NCBI GenBank assembly: GCA_022361195.1
Contig: JAKSBJ010000357.1
Location: 1-49,296, forward strand
Direction: 5' to 3'
Origin: Flavobacteriales bacterium
Lineage (GTDB): Bacteria; Bacteroidota; Bacteroidia; Flavobacteriales_D; Crocinitomicaceae
Length of the DNA: 49,296 nt
Positions 27,416 through 39,400 of the stretch are shown in pieces. The translations under genes were made by a program, and so were the position numbers. How positions within the stretch are numbered: position 1 is the stretch's first letter; each line of letters starts with the position of its first letter. The notes beneath the pieces are model-generated. The model made no database searches. It was not told the DNA's origin and was given only the letters and a program-made list of their open reading frames with translations.

Positions 27416-28801
27416 ATGATCAACGACTATATTCAGAAGAACCGGGACAAATTCCTGAAAGAACTATTTGAACTTTTACGTATTCCATCAATCAGTGCAG
27501 ATTCTAACTATACTGGTAGCATGGCTGCTACGGCTGAATATCTTTCAAAATCCTTTACAGATTTGGGAGCAGATAGAGTTGAAATTATGCCAACTTACGG
27601 GCATCCGGTTGTGTATGCTGAAAAGATCGTTGATGAGTCATTACCTACAATTTTGGTTTATGGACATTATGACGTTCAACCACCAGATCCTTTGGACTTG
27701 TGGGATTCAGATCCGTTTGAACCGGTAATTAAGAAGACAAAAATTCACCCAAAAGGTGCCATTTTCGCAAGAGGAGCTTGTGATGATAAAGGTCAAATGT
27801 ACATGCATGTAAAGGCCTTTGAAGCAATGATGGCAACAGATAAATTGGATTGTAATGTCAAATTTATCATTGAAGGAGAAGAGGAAGTTGGATCAGAGAA
27901 CCTGGAGGATTTCATTCGTGAAAACAAAGAAAAACTTGCAGCTGATGTAATTCTGGTTTCAGATACGGGTATGCTTTCAATGGAAACTCCATCAATTACT
28001 GTTGGATTGAGAGGTTTGAGTTATGTAGAGGTGGAAGTTGTTGGGCCAAATAGAGATTTGCACTCTGGACTTTATGGTGGAGCAGTAGCAAATCCTATTA
28101 ACATTCTTAATAAGATGATTGCTTCTTTGATGGATGATAACAACAGAATTACCATTCCAGGTTTTTACGACGACGTTTTGGAATTGTCTGAAACGGAAAG
28201 AGCTGAAATGGCTGAAGCACCTTTCTCTGAAGAGGAATATTGCAAGACATTGGATATTGAGTCTACTTATGGAGAAAAAGGTTATTCAACAATGGAGCGT
28301 GCTACCATCCGACCAACTTTAGATGTAAATGGAATTTGGGGTGGATATACTGGTGAAGGAGCAAAAACAGTTATTGCTTCTAAAGCAAATGCAAAAATTT
28401 CGATGCGTTTGGTTCCAAATCAGGATCCGGATAAAATCACTAAAATGTTTAAGGATTACTTTGAGAGCATAGCACCTAAAGGTGTAAAGGTAAAAGTAAC
28501 TCCACATCATGGAGGTGATCCGGCAGTGACCTCACCTGGATCAATAGAATATAAGGCGGCAAGTTTAGCCATTCAAGATAGTTTTGGTAAAAAACCTATT
28601 CCAATCAGAAGTGGAGGATCAATTCCAATTGTAGCGCTTTTTGAAAAAGTGTTGGGAATTAAAACGGTACTTCTTGGTTTTGGATTAGATACAGATGCTA
28701 TCCATTCGCCAAACGAGCATTACGGTGTTGAGAATTACTTTAAAGGAATTGAAACCATTCCGTTGTTCTTTGAACACTATGCAAAATTAAAGCAGGACTA
28801 G
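27416..28801 (+). CDS. M20-family dipeptidase
   Basis: 461-residue di-zinc peptidase of the ArgE/DapE/CNDP group, probably cytoplasmic because no signal peptide is seen. Metal-site motifs: VYGHYDVQPPDP, FARGACDDKGQMYMHVKA, EGEEEVGSEN (catalytic and metal-binding glutamates), SDTGM and, near the end, DAIHSPNEHYGVENYFKGI. The dimerisation/lid domain contains HSGLYGGAVANP. The best match in pattern is the cytosolic non-specific dipeptidase (CNDP2-like) branch. It is followed after 3 bp by a small exported protein, forming a likely two-gene unit. Confidence 0.93.
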   Translation: MINDYIQKNRDKFLKELFELLRIPSISADSNYTGSMAATAEYLSKSFTDLGADRVEIMPTYGHPVVYAEKIVDESLPTILVYGHYDVQPPDPLDLWDSDPFEPVIKKTKIHPKGAIFARGACDDKGQMYMHVKAFEAMMATDKLDCNVKFIIEGEEEVGSENLEDFIRENKEKLAADVILVSDTGMLSMETPSITVGLRGLSYVEVEVVGPNRDLHSGLYGGAVANPINILNKMIASLMDDNNRITIPGFYDDVLELSETERAEMAEAPFSEEEYCKTLDIESTYGEKGYSTMERATIRPTLDVNGIWGGYTGEGAKTVIASKANAKISMRLVPNQDPDKITKMFKDYFESIAPKGVKVKVTPHHGGDPAVTSPGSIEYKAASLAIQDSFGKKPIPIRSGGSIPIVALFEKVLGIKTVLLGFGLDTDAIHSPNEHYGVENYFKGIETIPLFFEHYAKLKQD

Positions 28802-28804
28802 AAA

Positions 28805-29275
28805 ATGAGAAATACACTTATCCTTTTTGTGTTATTGCTGAGCTTTCAATCAAATGCACAGTTTTATAAGGATATCGAATTTAATGCCATGGAAAATTTT
28901 TCCGTAAGCAAAGAAGGAGATAAAACACATATAGGATTTGATTATGTCATTAATAATCCCAATTGGTACAACATTGTTATAAAACCTTCTTCGCTTTTTC
29001 TTACCATAGCTGGGCAGGATTGTGGATGGGTTCGTATCCATGAAAAGGTAAAACTTAAAAAGAAGACCGAGGCTGGATATCCTTTTGTATTGGTAGGTGA
29101 TTCTGAAAACTTTGTTAAGAGTGCTTTTTCATCTCTATGGGCATTACTTTCTGGGAATGGAATCGATTTTAATATCAAAGGAAAAATTAAGGCTGGGGCC
29201 TTCCTCATTGCCAAAAAATGGGACATTGATTATACGTACAAAATGACGTATGAGGAATTTATGTCCTTTTTCTAA
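28805..29275 (+). CDS. Exported protein, LEA14/LEA type 2-like
   Basis: 156 residues. Signal peptide MRNTLILFVLLLSFQSNAQ is followed by a beta-rich domain: FYKDIEFNAMENFSVSK, THIGFDYVINNPNWYNIVIK, SLFLTIAGQDCGWVRIHEK. The IxFDYVINNPNxYNI pattern resembles the LEA type 2 (WHy-like) fold, in which non-bonded polypeptide strands are often found in small Bacteroidota exported proteins. This is a pattern-level resemblance only. It begins 3 bp after the dipeptidase stop. Function unknown. Confidence 0.6.
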   Translation: MRNTLILFVLLLSFQSNAQFYKDIEFNAMENFSVSKEGDKTHIGFDYVINNPNWYNIVIKPSSLFLTIAGQDCGWVRIHEKVKLKKKTEAGYPFVLVGDSENFVKSAFSSLWALLSGNGIDFNIKGKIKAGAFLIAKKWDIDYTYKMTYEEFMSFF

Positions 29276-29368
29276 AATTGGCTGTTAACATCTTCCGAAA
29301 ACATCCATTTCTTCGCTATCTTTAATAGCTATATTTAAGGGCAACATATTCAGCCTAAAGCAAATAAG

Positions 29369-30346
29369 ATGAAAAAGAAAGTGGCAATTATTTTTGGAGG
29401 ATACTCTTCTGAATTTCAGATTTCTGAAAAAAGTGCTGGTGTTATTTACGAAAATATCGATAGAGATTTATATGAACCGTATTTGGTCGAGATTAGTCGT
29501 AAAAGTTGGCATGTAGCACTAAAGGGAGGAGTTGTTCTGCCAATTGACAAGAACAAATTTACTTTTATCGATAATGATACCGAAAAATCATTCGATATCG
29601 CATTTATAACCATTCACGGTACACCTGGTGAAGATGGGAAACTTCAGGCTTATTTTGACATGCTTGGTCTTCCATACGCAAACTCATCGGTTTTTTCTGC
29701 CTCTTTGAGTTTTAACAAATGGGCCTGCAATAGTTTTTTAAGAGCCTTTGGTATTGCTACGGCAAGAGCTATTTTGATCCGAAAAGGAGATAGTCCAAAT
29801 CCGATTGAAATAGCTGATGAGCTAGGATTCCCTTGTTTTGTAAAGCCCAATGATGGCGGCTCAAGTTTTGGTATTACCAAAGTAAAAACATTGATGGAAA
29901 TGCCTGATGCTATTGCCCGTGCTTTTGAAGAAGGAGATGAGGTAGTTATTGAGTCGTGTATTGATGGAAGAGAAATTACCTGCGGATTATATGCCAAGGG
30001 AGCAGGGATTGTTACTTTGCCTCCAACAGAGATTGTGACCGATAATGAGTATTTTGACTATTCGGCAAAGTATGAAGGAAAGTCAAATGAAATTACTCCG
30101 GCGGACATTCCATTTACATTACAAACTGAACTGTTTAATACCTCAAAAAATATTTATCGACGACTAGGCTTAAAAGGGCTAGCTAGAGTTGATTATATTG
30201 TGAATGAGGATGGTGTTCCATTTTTGATTGAAGTAAATACCAATCCGGGAATGTCTGAGGAAAGTATTGTACCTCAGCAGATTCGAGCAAATGAACAAAG
30301 CATGAAGGAGGTTCTAAATCATGTATTGGCTCAAACATTCCATTGA
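29369..30346 (+). CDS. ddl: D-alanine--D-alanine ligase
   Basis: 325-residue ATP-grasp ligase that makes D-Ala-D-Ala for peptidoglycan. N-terminal KKVAIIFGGYSSEFQIS is the family start. FITIHGTPGEDGKLQAYFDMLGLPYANSSVFSASLSFNKW contains the GxxGEDG substrate loop. The ATP-grasp segments GFPCFVKPNDGGSSFGITKV, VVIESCIDGREITCG and PFLIEVNTNPGMSEESIVPQQ follow. Start is ATG 29369. A TATCTTTA element near 29327 resembles a -7 box with one mismatch. Confidence 0.96.
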   Translation: MKKKVAIIFGGYSSEFQISEKSAGVIYENIDRDLYEPYLVEISRKSWHVALKGGVVLPIDKNKFTFIDNDTEKSFDIAFITIHGTPGEDGKLQAYFDMLGLPYANSSVFSASLSFNKWACNSFLRAFGIATARAILIRKGDSPNPIEIADELGFPCFVKPNDGGSSFGITKVKTLMEMPDAIARAFEEGDEVVIESCIDGREITCGLYAKGAGIVTLPPTEIVTDNEYFDYSAKYEGKSNEITPADIPFTLQTELFNTSKNIYRRLGLKGLARVDYIVNEDGVPFLIEVNTNPGMSEESIVPQQIRANEQSMKEVLNHVLAQTFH

Positions 30347-30423
30347 TTACGATTGGCTTTGAGGACAGAGGGTTGTCAATTTAATTCTTAAATTTAGGGC
30401 TTATTTTGACAAAACTCAAACGA

Positions 30424-32475
30424 ATGCAATCGTACCAAAATTATATTTGTGGAGAATGGGTCAGTGGAGAAGGAGTTGAGACGGAATTATTCCACGCAAT
30501 TACAGGAGAAAAAATAGGTGAATGTTCATCACAAGGGTTGGATTATGCCGCCATGTTGAACTATGCCCGAACAACCGGAGGCCCGGCTTTGGCAAAAATG
30601 ACCTTTCAGGAAAGGGGTATTATGCTAAAGAATTTGGCACTTTTTCTCCTTGGAAATAAAAAGAAATACTACGCTTTAAGTGCCGCAACAGGTGCTACCC
30701 GAATTGATTCATGGATTGATATTGAAGGAGGAATTGGTAACCTTTTTGCCAACGCATCACTTCGTAGACAATTCCCAGATTTACCTTATTATGTGGATGG
30801 TGATCCGGTTCCATTGTCAAGGGGAGGATCATTTATGGGACACCATATCATGGTTCCAAAAGAGGGAGTAGCGGTTCATATTAATGCCTTTAACTTCCCT
30901 ATTTGGGGGATGTTAGAAAAGGTAGCGGTGAATTTCATGGCAGGTGTTCCGGCAATTGTAAAACCTTCGGAGTACACTTGCTACTTAACCGAATTGATGG
31001 TTAGAGATATCATTGATTCTAAAATTTTACCGGAAGGGGCATTACAATTGGTTGTAGGATTGGGTAGAGGAGTTATCGATCATGTAACCAACCAGGATGT
31101 TGTAAGTTTCACAGGATCTGCGGCAACAGGAATGAAATTGAAATCCATGCCTCATATCGTGAACAATTCAGTTCCGTTTAACCTTGAGGCAGATTCATTG
31201 AATGCTGCTATTCTTGGAAAAGATGCAGTTCCAGGAACTTCAGAATTTGACATTTTCGTGAAAGAGGTTCAAAAAGAGATTACGGTTAAAGCCGGACAAA
31301 AATGTACCTCAGTTCGTCGAATTATTGTACCGGAAGAACTAATTGATGATGTTCAATCAGCTTTAGCAAAACGACTATCTAAAAATATTATTGGAGATCC
31401 ATCTGATAAAACAGTTAGAATGGGATCGTTGGCAACCAAGTTGCAAGTTGAACGAGTAAAAGAAAATATAGAACTGCTTAAAAAAGAGCAGGATATCGTG
31501 ATTGGTGGTCCTGATGAATTTGATGTAGTTGGAGCAGATAAAGACAAAGGTGCTTTCATTGGAACAGTTGTATTTAGAAACGATGATCCTAAGAATAAAA
31601 CGGCTGTTCACGAAATTGAATGCTTCGGTCCGGTATCAACCATAATGCCATATAAAGACTTGGATGATGCCATTGAAATTGCCAAAATGGGTAAAGGATC
31701 ATTGGTTTCTTCAATTGTAACGGCTGATGATAAAATTGCGACCGATTATGTCGTTAAAGCAGCTAATATGCACGGACGTATTTTGGTGTTGAACGAACGT
31801 TGTGCTAAGGAAAGTACAGGACACGGATCTCCAATGCCATTGTTAACGCATGGTGGACCAGGAAGAGCTGGAGGAGGAGAAGAAATGGGTGGAAAACGAG
31901 GTGTATTACACTATATGCAACGTACAGCCATTCAGGGACATCCACAAACTATTACAGCAATTACAAAACAGTTCCAGGTTGGAGCTGATCAGCCAGAGGC
32001 TAATCCGCATGTGTTCCGTAAACATTTTGAGGAATTAGAAATAGGTGAAACGGTATTTACACATAAGTATACAGTTACCGATGCGGATATTGTCAACTTT
32101 GCTAATGTTAGTGGAGATAACTTTTATGCACACGTTGATGAAACTTCGCTAGACGGAACCATTTTTGAAAAGCGTGTAGCTCATGGATACTTTGTTTTAT
32201 CTAAGGCCGCAGGATTATTTGTTGATCCTAAAAAAGGCCCGGTATTGTTAAACTATGGTATTGATGAATGTCGATTCACTAAGCCTGTTTATCCAGGTAC
32301 AACTTTAGGAGTTCGTTTCACGGTAAAAGAAAAAACGGATCAGGAAAAACGAAATGACGCTGATATCGCAAAGGGAATTGTAAGATTCTTGGTTGATATT
32401 TATGATGAAACTGGAGAAACAGTTGGTATTGCAACCATTCTTACTATGGTCAAAAAATTAGACCAAAGTAAATAA
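30424..32475 (+). CDS. paaZ: PaaZ: bifunctional oxepin-CoA hydrolase / 3-oxo-5,6-dehydrosuberyl-CoA semialdehyde dehydrogenase
   Basis: 683 residues from ATG 30424; the in-frame TTG at 30406 would add six residues with no reason. It acts in the aerobic CoA-dependent phenylacetate pathway, opening the oxepin-CoA ring and oxidising the aldehyde. The N-terminal aldehyde dehydrogenase has HINAFNFPIWGMLEKVA, VSFTGSAATG, the NLEADSLN glutamate and the nucleophilic cysteine in AGQKCTSVRR. The C-terminal MaoC-type R-hydratase (from about residue 535) has VSGDNFYAHVDE and RVAHGYFVLSKAAGLF. Length matches E. coli PaaZ (681). Other paa genes are not in the window apart from the following hydratase. Confidence 0.93.
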   Translation: MQSYQNYICGEWVSGEGVETELFHAITGEKIGECSSQGLDYAAMLNYARTTGGPALAKMTFQERGIMLKNLALFLLGNKKKYYALSAATGATRIDSWIDIEGGIGNLFANASLRRQFPDLPYYVDGDPVPLSRGGSFMGHHIMVPKEGVAVHINAFNFPIWGMLEKVAVNFMAGVPAIVKPSEYTCYLTELMVRDIIDSKILPEGALQLVVGLGRGVIDHVTNQDVVSFTGSAATGMKLKSMPHIVNNSVPFNLEADSLNAAILGKDAVPGTSEFDIFVKEVQKEITVKAGQKCTSVRRIIVPEELIDDVQSALAKRLSKNIIGDPSDKTVRMGSLATKLQVERVKENIELLKKEQDIVIGGPDEFDVVGADKDKGAFIGTVVFRNDDPKNKTAVHEIECFGPVSTIMPYKDLDDAIEIAKMGKGSLVSSIVTADDKIATDYVVKAANMHGRILVLNERCAKESTGHGSPMPLLTHGGPGRAGGGEEMGGKRGVLHYMQRTAIQGHPQTITAITKQFQVGADQPEANPHVFRKHFEELEIGETVFTHKYTVTDADIVNFANVSGDNFYAHVDETSLDGTIFEKRVAHGYFVLSKAAGLFVDPKKGPVLLNYGIDECRFTKPVYPGTTLGVRFTVKEKTDQEKRNDADIAKGIVRFLVDIYDETGETVGIATILTMVKKLDQSK

Positions 32476-32512
32476 GTCATTTCTAAAAGTTTAAATAAGA
32501 ATAGAATTATTG

Positions 32513-32543
32513 AAGAAGGGGTGTTAGGAGCTCCTTCTTTCTT
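32513..32543 (+). terminator. Possible weak terminator or processing hairpin between paaZ and the hydratase gene
   Basis: AAGAAGGGG (32513-32521) can pair with CTCCTTCTT (32531-32539), one G-U pair included, over a 9-nt loop. Only TCTT follows, so it would be a weak terminator at most, perhaps lowering expression of the second gene. Confidence 0.35.
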
Positions 32544-32556
32544 AAAAAATTAAAAT

Positions 32557-33327
32557 ATGAGCGCAGTTAATCAGGGACATGTTAAGTCTGAAATCAATGA
32601 AAAAGGAATTGCAACCATTGAATTCGGTCATCCTTTAAGTAACTCCTTACCAGGGAAAATCTTGAATCTTTTGGCAAAAACCATTACTGATGTAGGGGCC
32701 AAAAAAGAGGTGAAAGTAATCATCTTAAAATCAGCTGGTGATCGTGCATTTTGTGCAGGAGCTAGTTTTGATGAGTTGATTTCAATAAAGGACTTAGATA
32801 CTGGAAAGGTATTTTTTAGTGGTTTCGCGAATGTGATTAATGCTTGTCGTAAATGTGAAAAACTCATCATTGGTCGAGTGCAGGGAAAAGCTGTTGGTGG
32901 TGGAGTAGGTGTTGCTTCGGCGGTTGATTATTGTTTGGCAACAAAACATGCTGCCGTTAAGCTTTCTGAGTTAGCGGTTGGAATTGGACCATTTGTGGTT
33001 GGACCAGCGGTTGAACGTAAAATAGGAATGTCTGCCATGTCTCAATTAACCATCAATGCAACTGAATGGCAAAGTGCTGATTGGGCTCGTGAAAAGAGCT
33101 TGTATGCTGAGGTGTATGAGACGGCTGAAGAAATGGATGAAGCGGTAAATGAACTTGCCGAAAAATTGGCCAACTCTAATCCAGATGCAATGCGTATGCT
33201 TAAAAAAATCTTCTGGGAAGGAACTGAAAATTGGGATAACCTATTAAAGGTGCGTGCAGCAATGAGTGGAGAATTGGTATTGTCCGATTTTACCATCAAT
33301 GCAATCAATGCTTTTAAGAAAAAGTAG
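32557..33327 (+). CDS. Enoyl-CoA hydratase/isomerase family protein
   Basis: 256-residue crotonase-fold protein, likely acting on a CoA thioester in phenylacetate or fatty-acid breakdown. The oxyanion-hole motifs are present: RAFCAGASFDEL and GRVQGKAVGGGVGVASAVDYCLA. The first catalytic glutamate is in KLSELAVGIGP. The position of the second glutamate in classical hydratases (GxSxAxE) reads GMSAMSQL here, so a glutamine or serine replaces it; the exact reaction is therefore uncertain. It lies 81 bp after paaZ on the same strand, which suggests a role like PaaF/PaaG, but the assignment is by neighbourhood only. Confidence 0.8.
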   Translation: MSAVNQGHVKSEINEKGIATIEFGHPLSNSLPGKILNLLAKTITDVGAKKEVKVIILKSAGDRAFCAGASFDELISIKDLDTGKVFFSGFANVINACRKCEKLIIGRVQGKAVGGGVGVASAVDYCLATKHAAVKLSELAVGIGPFVVGPAVERKIGMSAMSQLTINATEWQSADWAREKSLYAEVYETAEEMDEAVNELAEKLANSNPDAMRMLKKIFWEGTENWDNLLKVRAAMSGELVLSDFTINAINAFKKK

Positions 33328-33453
33328 TCTCTTTTTGGGAAAATAGCTCAAAATGGGATAGAAATTAAGTAGTAAATACTTTTTTAATGCCCATTTTTCC
33401 TGAGTTTCTTGTTTCTGGATCAAAGTTTGGCATAGCTTATTCCAAAATGGAGT

Positions 33454-36400
33454 ATGCGGCAATTATATTTGATTTTATTTCTTCTTAGTGGTTCACTTAC
33501 TACCTTTTCTCAGGACATTCAATTTTCGTTTGAGGTTCAGGATGAGATTGAGGTTTGTGGTCTTTCTGGAAATTTTGAGGTAACGATTACGAATAATACA
33601 GCTTCCACCTTAAGTGGGGTGAATGTTGAAGTTGATTTACCCGATGGAATTTTTTATGTTTCGGCGAGTGTAGATGATCTAATTTCCTCTGGAGTTTCAG
33701 AAGCTGACATCTCTGATCTTAACGTTCCTTTATTTTCATCCAGTGATATTGCTGTTGGAGATAGCATTAATTTTCAAATTGAATATCAGGCAAAAATGCC
33801 GTCAATTGCCTATCAGCAAGCCGGTAATATATTTCGTAATGCAGTAAAGCTGTTGCATACTGGAGGTGAAGAGGAGACTCTAAGTGAAAGTTATAATATT
33901 TTATACCCTTCTTTAAATGTTGTTGAGTTAACACCATTTTCACAGGAGGTATTAAGTGGTGATACAACAAGCCGATCGTTTAAAATCATTAATGCTGGAA
34001 ATGGAAAAACGGATTTGGTCAAAATAACTGACGTTTTTACTGCAGGGGCTTCTTTATTATCTGTAGATATTGGAACCATTGTAGGTGATACAATTGTTCT
34101 GTCCGGATCTGATTTTAGCGGTATTGGTAATGGAGATGACTATTTTGATAGCAATGAGTTTATTGTCGTTACAGAGACTATCTATGCTTATAGTTGTGAG
34201 GATGTGACATCATCCTCCATAGTCAAGGCCTACTGGGGCTGCAATGGTGAAAGTGAAATGACCACAGATGCTTACGCGCATGTGTCTGTCGATTTTCAAA
34301 GTCCTTCCTTGAAAATTGAGTCGGAAGACTCACTGAACTATTGCTTTGCCTCAGGAGGCTTAAGTGGACAAGAATTACGGTTAATAAATACGGGGTCCGG
34401 AATTGCTGATGTGATTGAACTGATGATTTATAAATCAACTGGTGGAGGATATGATCAAAGCATTTTTAGCCGATTTGAAATGGGGACTTTTGTTTATAAA
34501 ATTGGAGCGTCTGGAGCCGAATCTGAGATATCCCCTTCCGAAACATTTGCTACGAATAACTCGGGAACTTATTCATGTCTTGGTGGTGATGCTATAGGTA
34601 AAGTAAGTTTCGATCTTCCCGCTTTATCTCCCGGAGACACGCTGTTTTTGAATTGGGACATGATGTCCTGCGGAATAAATAGCTGTGATAATGATAAAAT
34701 TAAAGGATGGAAGGCCGATTTAACTTACAAAGATGTTTGTGGCATAACCAATTATTCTTCCTCCCATGTTGGACAAAATGAGAACAGTCAACAAATGTCT
34801 TTTTTTACAGAGACTCCTGCTGAAATAGATGCTGGGGAAACAGAGAATTTTACATATATCGTCTCATCTCATACTATTTCCCAATTTCCAGAAACAGAAA
34901 GTTCGGCTTACGAAATAATCTTTGAATTGGAAGAAGGATTGGCATATGAGAGTTTAAACTTTTCATCAAATGGAATTTATTGGTTTCCGACTAGTGTTAG
35001 TTATAATGAAACTGAAAATACAGTGAATGCTCTCTTTGCAGGTGAAGAGCCTTTTGTTATTGCTAAATCAGAATTGGAGCTTAATCTAGTGGGTGTTTGT
35101 GGTGTTTCAGGATGGAAAGAAGTGAACCTAAATGTTAATTATATTTTAGATACAAATTGTGTTGAGGGAAGCAAAATACCGTTGGTTTGTGATGTAAACA
35201 CACAAGCTTATTTACATTGTCCGGGAGGAGTTTGTACAGGTTTGGCATTTAGTTCTTTTGTAACTTCCCGAACTTCTTTTGGTCTACCAGATAATGATCT
35301 TAATGGTATTGCTGATGGATCAGGTACTTTGAATTTGGATCAGATTAAACTCAACCGGGCAATGGTTGGTGATACCATTCAAACTATTACAAAAGGATTT
35401 ATCTCAGGGGCTGTTTTTGCTGATTATGGTCAATATGAAGCAACCAATGACTATGGTGTTAATTTAATCAATGTCGGAACCGAATTAAAAATTTATGATG
35501 CATCTGAGGGAGAATATTACACCCTCAACCTTGCAGCTCCAACTGCAAGTACCTCTGGGAATAGTCAAACATTTATTTATTCGCTGTCCGTTTCAAATTT
35601 GGCTGCAATTGATCCTACATTATCAACATATCAATACAATGACGGAGACTCATTGAATTTAACTGCTCTGTATAAAATCATTAGTTCAGTAAGTGGAAAT
35701 ATTAAAGAAACCACCTGGACTAATGAATTTTATGTTAGTGAGGTTGCTGATCCAACCGAAGCAGAAAAATTGGGCTGTACAGAAAGAAGTGCTAGAATTA
35801 CCTTAATTGGCTATTCTTGGCGAAATGATACAGCGAATAATTATACAGTGAAGAGTTGTACTCGTAAAATTTCTCAAAATTTTGGGATGAGCATTGGTGA
35901 TTGTTGTTCAAACTATGGAGGAGGTAATCTCTTCCCATACGAATATCGCAGCTGGGGGTATCTCAAAGAGGTCAAGGTTACGATTCCGGATGATTACGAG
36001 CTGGTCAATACTAAAATTCGCCAGAGTCGGACGCAAAAAACCAATAGTGTAGTCAATCAAACGATTAATGGTATTTCTCCTGACGATCAAATAGGAAATA
36101 CATTAATTTATGATGTGGAGCAGTATTATGGAGCTGGCTTAAATTTTTCCGATGATGGATTTAATGGATTTGTACAGCTGGAATTGGCTCCGTCATGTGA
36201 TGTGCCTCAGGATATTTATCAAGCAGTTGTATGGGAGTTCATTTATACCAAAACGGCGGCAATTGACGGTCAGGATACAGAGATTATTGAGGGGCCAAAT
36301 GATCAGTTAAAGTATCAACCGTCTAACTTAAAAATCACCTCTCCAGCTCCTTGGATTGATGTGAATCAAAAAGAAGTTAGTTGGACTGTACAGTTAAAAA

Positions 36401-39400
36401 ATAACTCTTCTAGCAGTACCGATTATAGTTGGATCCATATCGTTTCTCCAGAAAACATTACGATTGAAGGAGTAAAAAAGGGAGGAACTTCTCTTACTTT
36501 AAGCGAAGATATTTATCTCATTGGAGAGATTGGTGCAAATTCAACAAAAACGTTGACCATTGAAGGGATTGTTACCAATTGTGATTCAACTACCATTCAG
36601 GTATATGTCGGAAGTGAGTGTGTTGGATATCCAGCCAACTTTGCTTCTTATAGTTGTGATTTGGACCAAATAAGCTTGCATGTTGAACCAAAAATCAGTG
36701 CGTTTCAGGTTCAGTTATTTTCCAATTCCATTGACGATGACCCTTGTTCTGCTTTGGTTGAGGTAGGACTCGAAATATCCAGCGTTAAAATTGCACATAT
36801 GTACGATATGCAAATTCAATTGGATGTTTCTGATACTTCTAAAATGAAGGTGGTTAATTCAAGCAGTTACTTTCAGTACAATTTGTCCAATAGTTACGAA
36901 TTAATTGATGAACCAACCTTTGCTGACAATCAATATGGTTACATCATTGATGACTATGAGCCTTCTTTTGAATTAGGCGGAATTCCAGGAGCATTAGATT
37001 TGGACAATAACCGATACCGTTGGAAAACAGTTTTGGAATTAGGAGAACAATTCGTGCAAGGAGATTACTTGTCCCTAACTGTTGGAGGTGGAAATGCATG
37101 TGAGGTAGCCTTATCAAATGTTATATTGGCATATGATCCGAATTCAAAATTTGAAAAGGACAATACAGCAGGGTTGCATTTGGATATAGGTGATAGTTGG
37201 ACTGCCTCTTGGGGTGACTACGACAATGATGGTTATGATGATTTATTCGTACCAAACAAAGATATAAACGAACCAAATTTGCTTTACCACAATAACGGTG
37301 ATGGAACCTTGAGTAAGGTTTTAACAGGTCCAATTGTTGAAGATTTAGGAGGCTCAATTAGTGGTAGTTGGGGTGATTATGATAATGACGGAGATTTAGA
37401 TTTATTCGTTGTAAATAATGAGGCTTCTAAGAATAAGCTATATCGCAATAATGGAGATGAAACTTTCACTTCTGTTGAAGGAGATCCAATTGTTGACAAT
37501 GGAACCTACAGTCATGCTTCGGCCTGGGGTGACTATGATAACGATGGCGATTTAGATTTGGTAGTGACTGACTTAAATCCTTCTCACTACAACTTTCTTT
37601 ATCGTAATAATGGTGACGGTAGTTTCTCAGTTGTAGAAGAAAGTATTATTTCTCAATCGGCTACTTCAGCAGTTGGAGCCAGCTGGGTAGATTATGATAA
37701 TGACAACGATCTTGACTTATTTGTTGCAAATACCAACGGACAAAATAATCAGTTGTTCATTAATCAATCCGGAACCTTTGAATTAGCCAGTGATCTAAAT
37801 ATTGTTATGGATGGAGGAAATTCTATTGGGGGAGTATGGGGTGATTATGATAATGATGGAGACTTAGATTTATATGTTACCAATGCCTCTGATGTTGAGC
37901 CAAATTACTTCTATGAAAACAACAATGATGGAACTTTTGAAAAAATACTTTCAGGGGTCGTTGTGTCTAATATGAGCAATTCTCATGGGGCAAGTTGGAT
38001 TGATTATGATATCGATGGTGATTTGGATTTGGTGGCAGCAAATGACCAAAACAAGAGTAATTATCTCTTCGCTAATCAGGGAGATAAGAGTTTTGTGAAA
38101 ATGACAAATGCCTTGACAGAGGAGCAAACGAATTCTTACGGTTTAGCCTGGTCGGATTATGACAATGACGGTGATTATGATGTTTTATTTACCAATCATG
38201 GTGAAAACAGCAATGACTTTTTTGTTAATGAGAAAGGTACTTGTAATAACTACATATCAATTAAATTGAATGGCTGTAATTCAAACTTCGGGGCAATAGG
38301 AGCAAGAATCCATGTTAAGGCTGAGGTGAAGGGAGAAGATGTTTGGCAAATGAGAGAAATTTCGAGTCAATCTAATGGTCTGGGAGGTCAAAACTCGGCG
38401 CAAATTATCATTGGTTTAGGTTCTGCAGATATCATTGATAGTCTCATCATTCGCTGGCCTTCTGGTTTGGTACAAACCTTAACAATGCAGGCTGTGAATC
38501 AAACACTAACAATTAACGAAGATTGTGGAGCTCAAATTTGTGGTACTGTTTTTCATGACGAAAATCTCAATGGTATTCAGGATGATGGAGAAAGTGGAAT
38601 ACCTTATCGTGAATTGATTGTGAGTCCTGGAGGATTTAACATTTTTACCAATGCAAATGGGGAATATAAGTTTTACGCCGAAAATGGAGAGTATACTATT
38701 TCACAGCTTGATGATGGAAATTGGTCACAGTTTAATCCAATAGGTGATATTACAGTTTCTATTGATACAGATGTAGAAATGACGTATTGCGGAAATGATT
38801 TTGCCAATAGTCCGGATTGTCTTTATGGGGATTTGGAATTGAGCATTGGAGCAACTGCCTTTAGGAGAGGTTTACCAAACGATTTTAAGGTGACTGTTAC
38901 CAATGTTGGTGCTTTTTCGGTAACAGATGAATTTCAAATTGAGTTGAAATTCACAGACAATGTGTACCTCGTGAGTAATGATTGGGATAGTATGAATGAA
39001 GCGGATGGTTTTAGAACCTATTCTTACTCCATTGACTCTCTGGGACCTTTTGAACATGTGATTTTAAACCTGGTTGATTCTGTCGCCCTTAGCACTGAAT
39101 TAGGAGATCCATTGAGTGTTGAAGGTACTCTTATCAATCCTGGAGACGAATGTTCAGAGGAAAATAATCAGTTATCCTTTACGGACATTGTTGTAGGATC
39201 AATTGATCCAAATGATAAATTGGTATTTGTTGATGATAAAGGAATCTTATCTACAGCTACGGTAAATGATACTATTGTGTACAAAATCCGCTTCCAAAAT
39301 TTAGGGAATTATGCAGCCAGAAGGGTTGTGATTGTAGATACTCTTTCTCCGGATTTGGATTGGGAAAGTCTTCAGAATAGGACTTCCTCACACGATTTTT

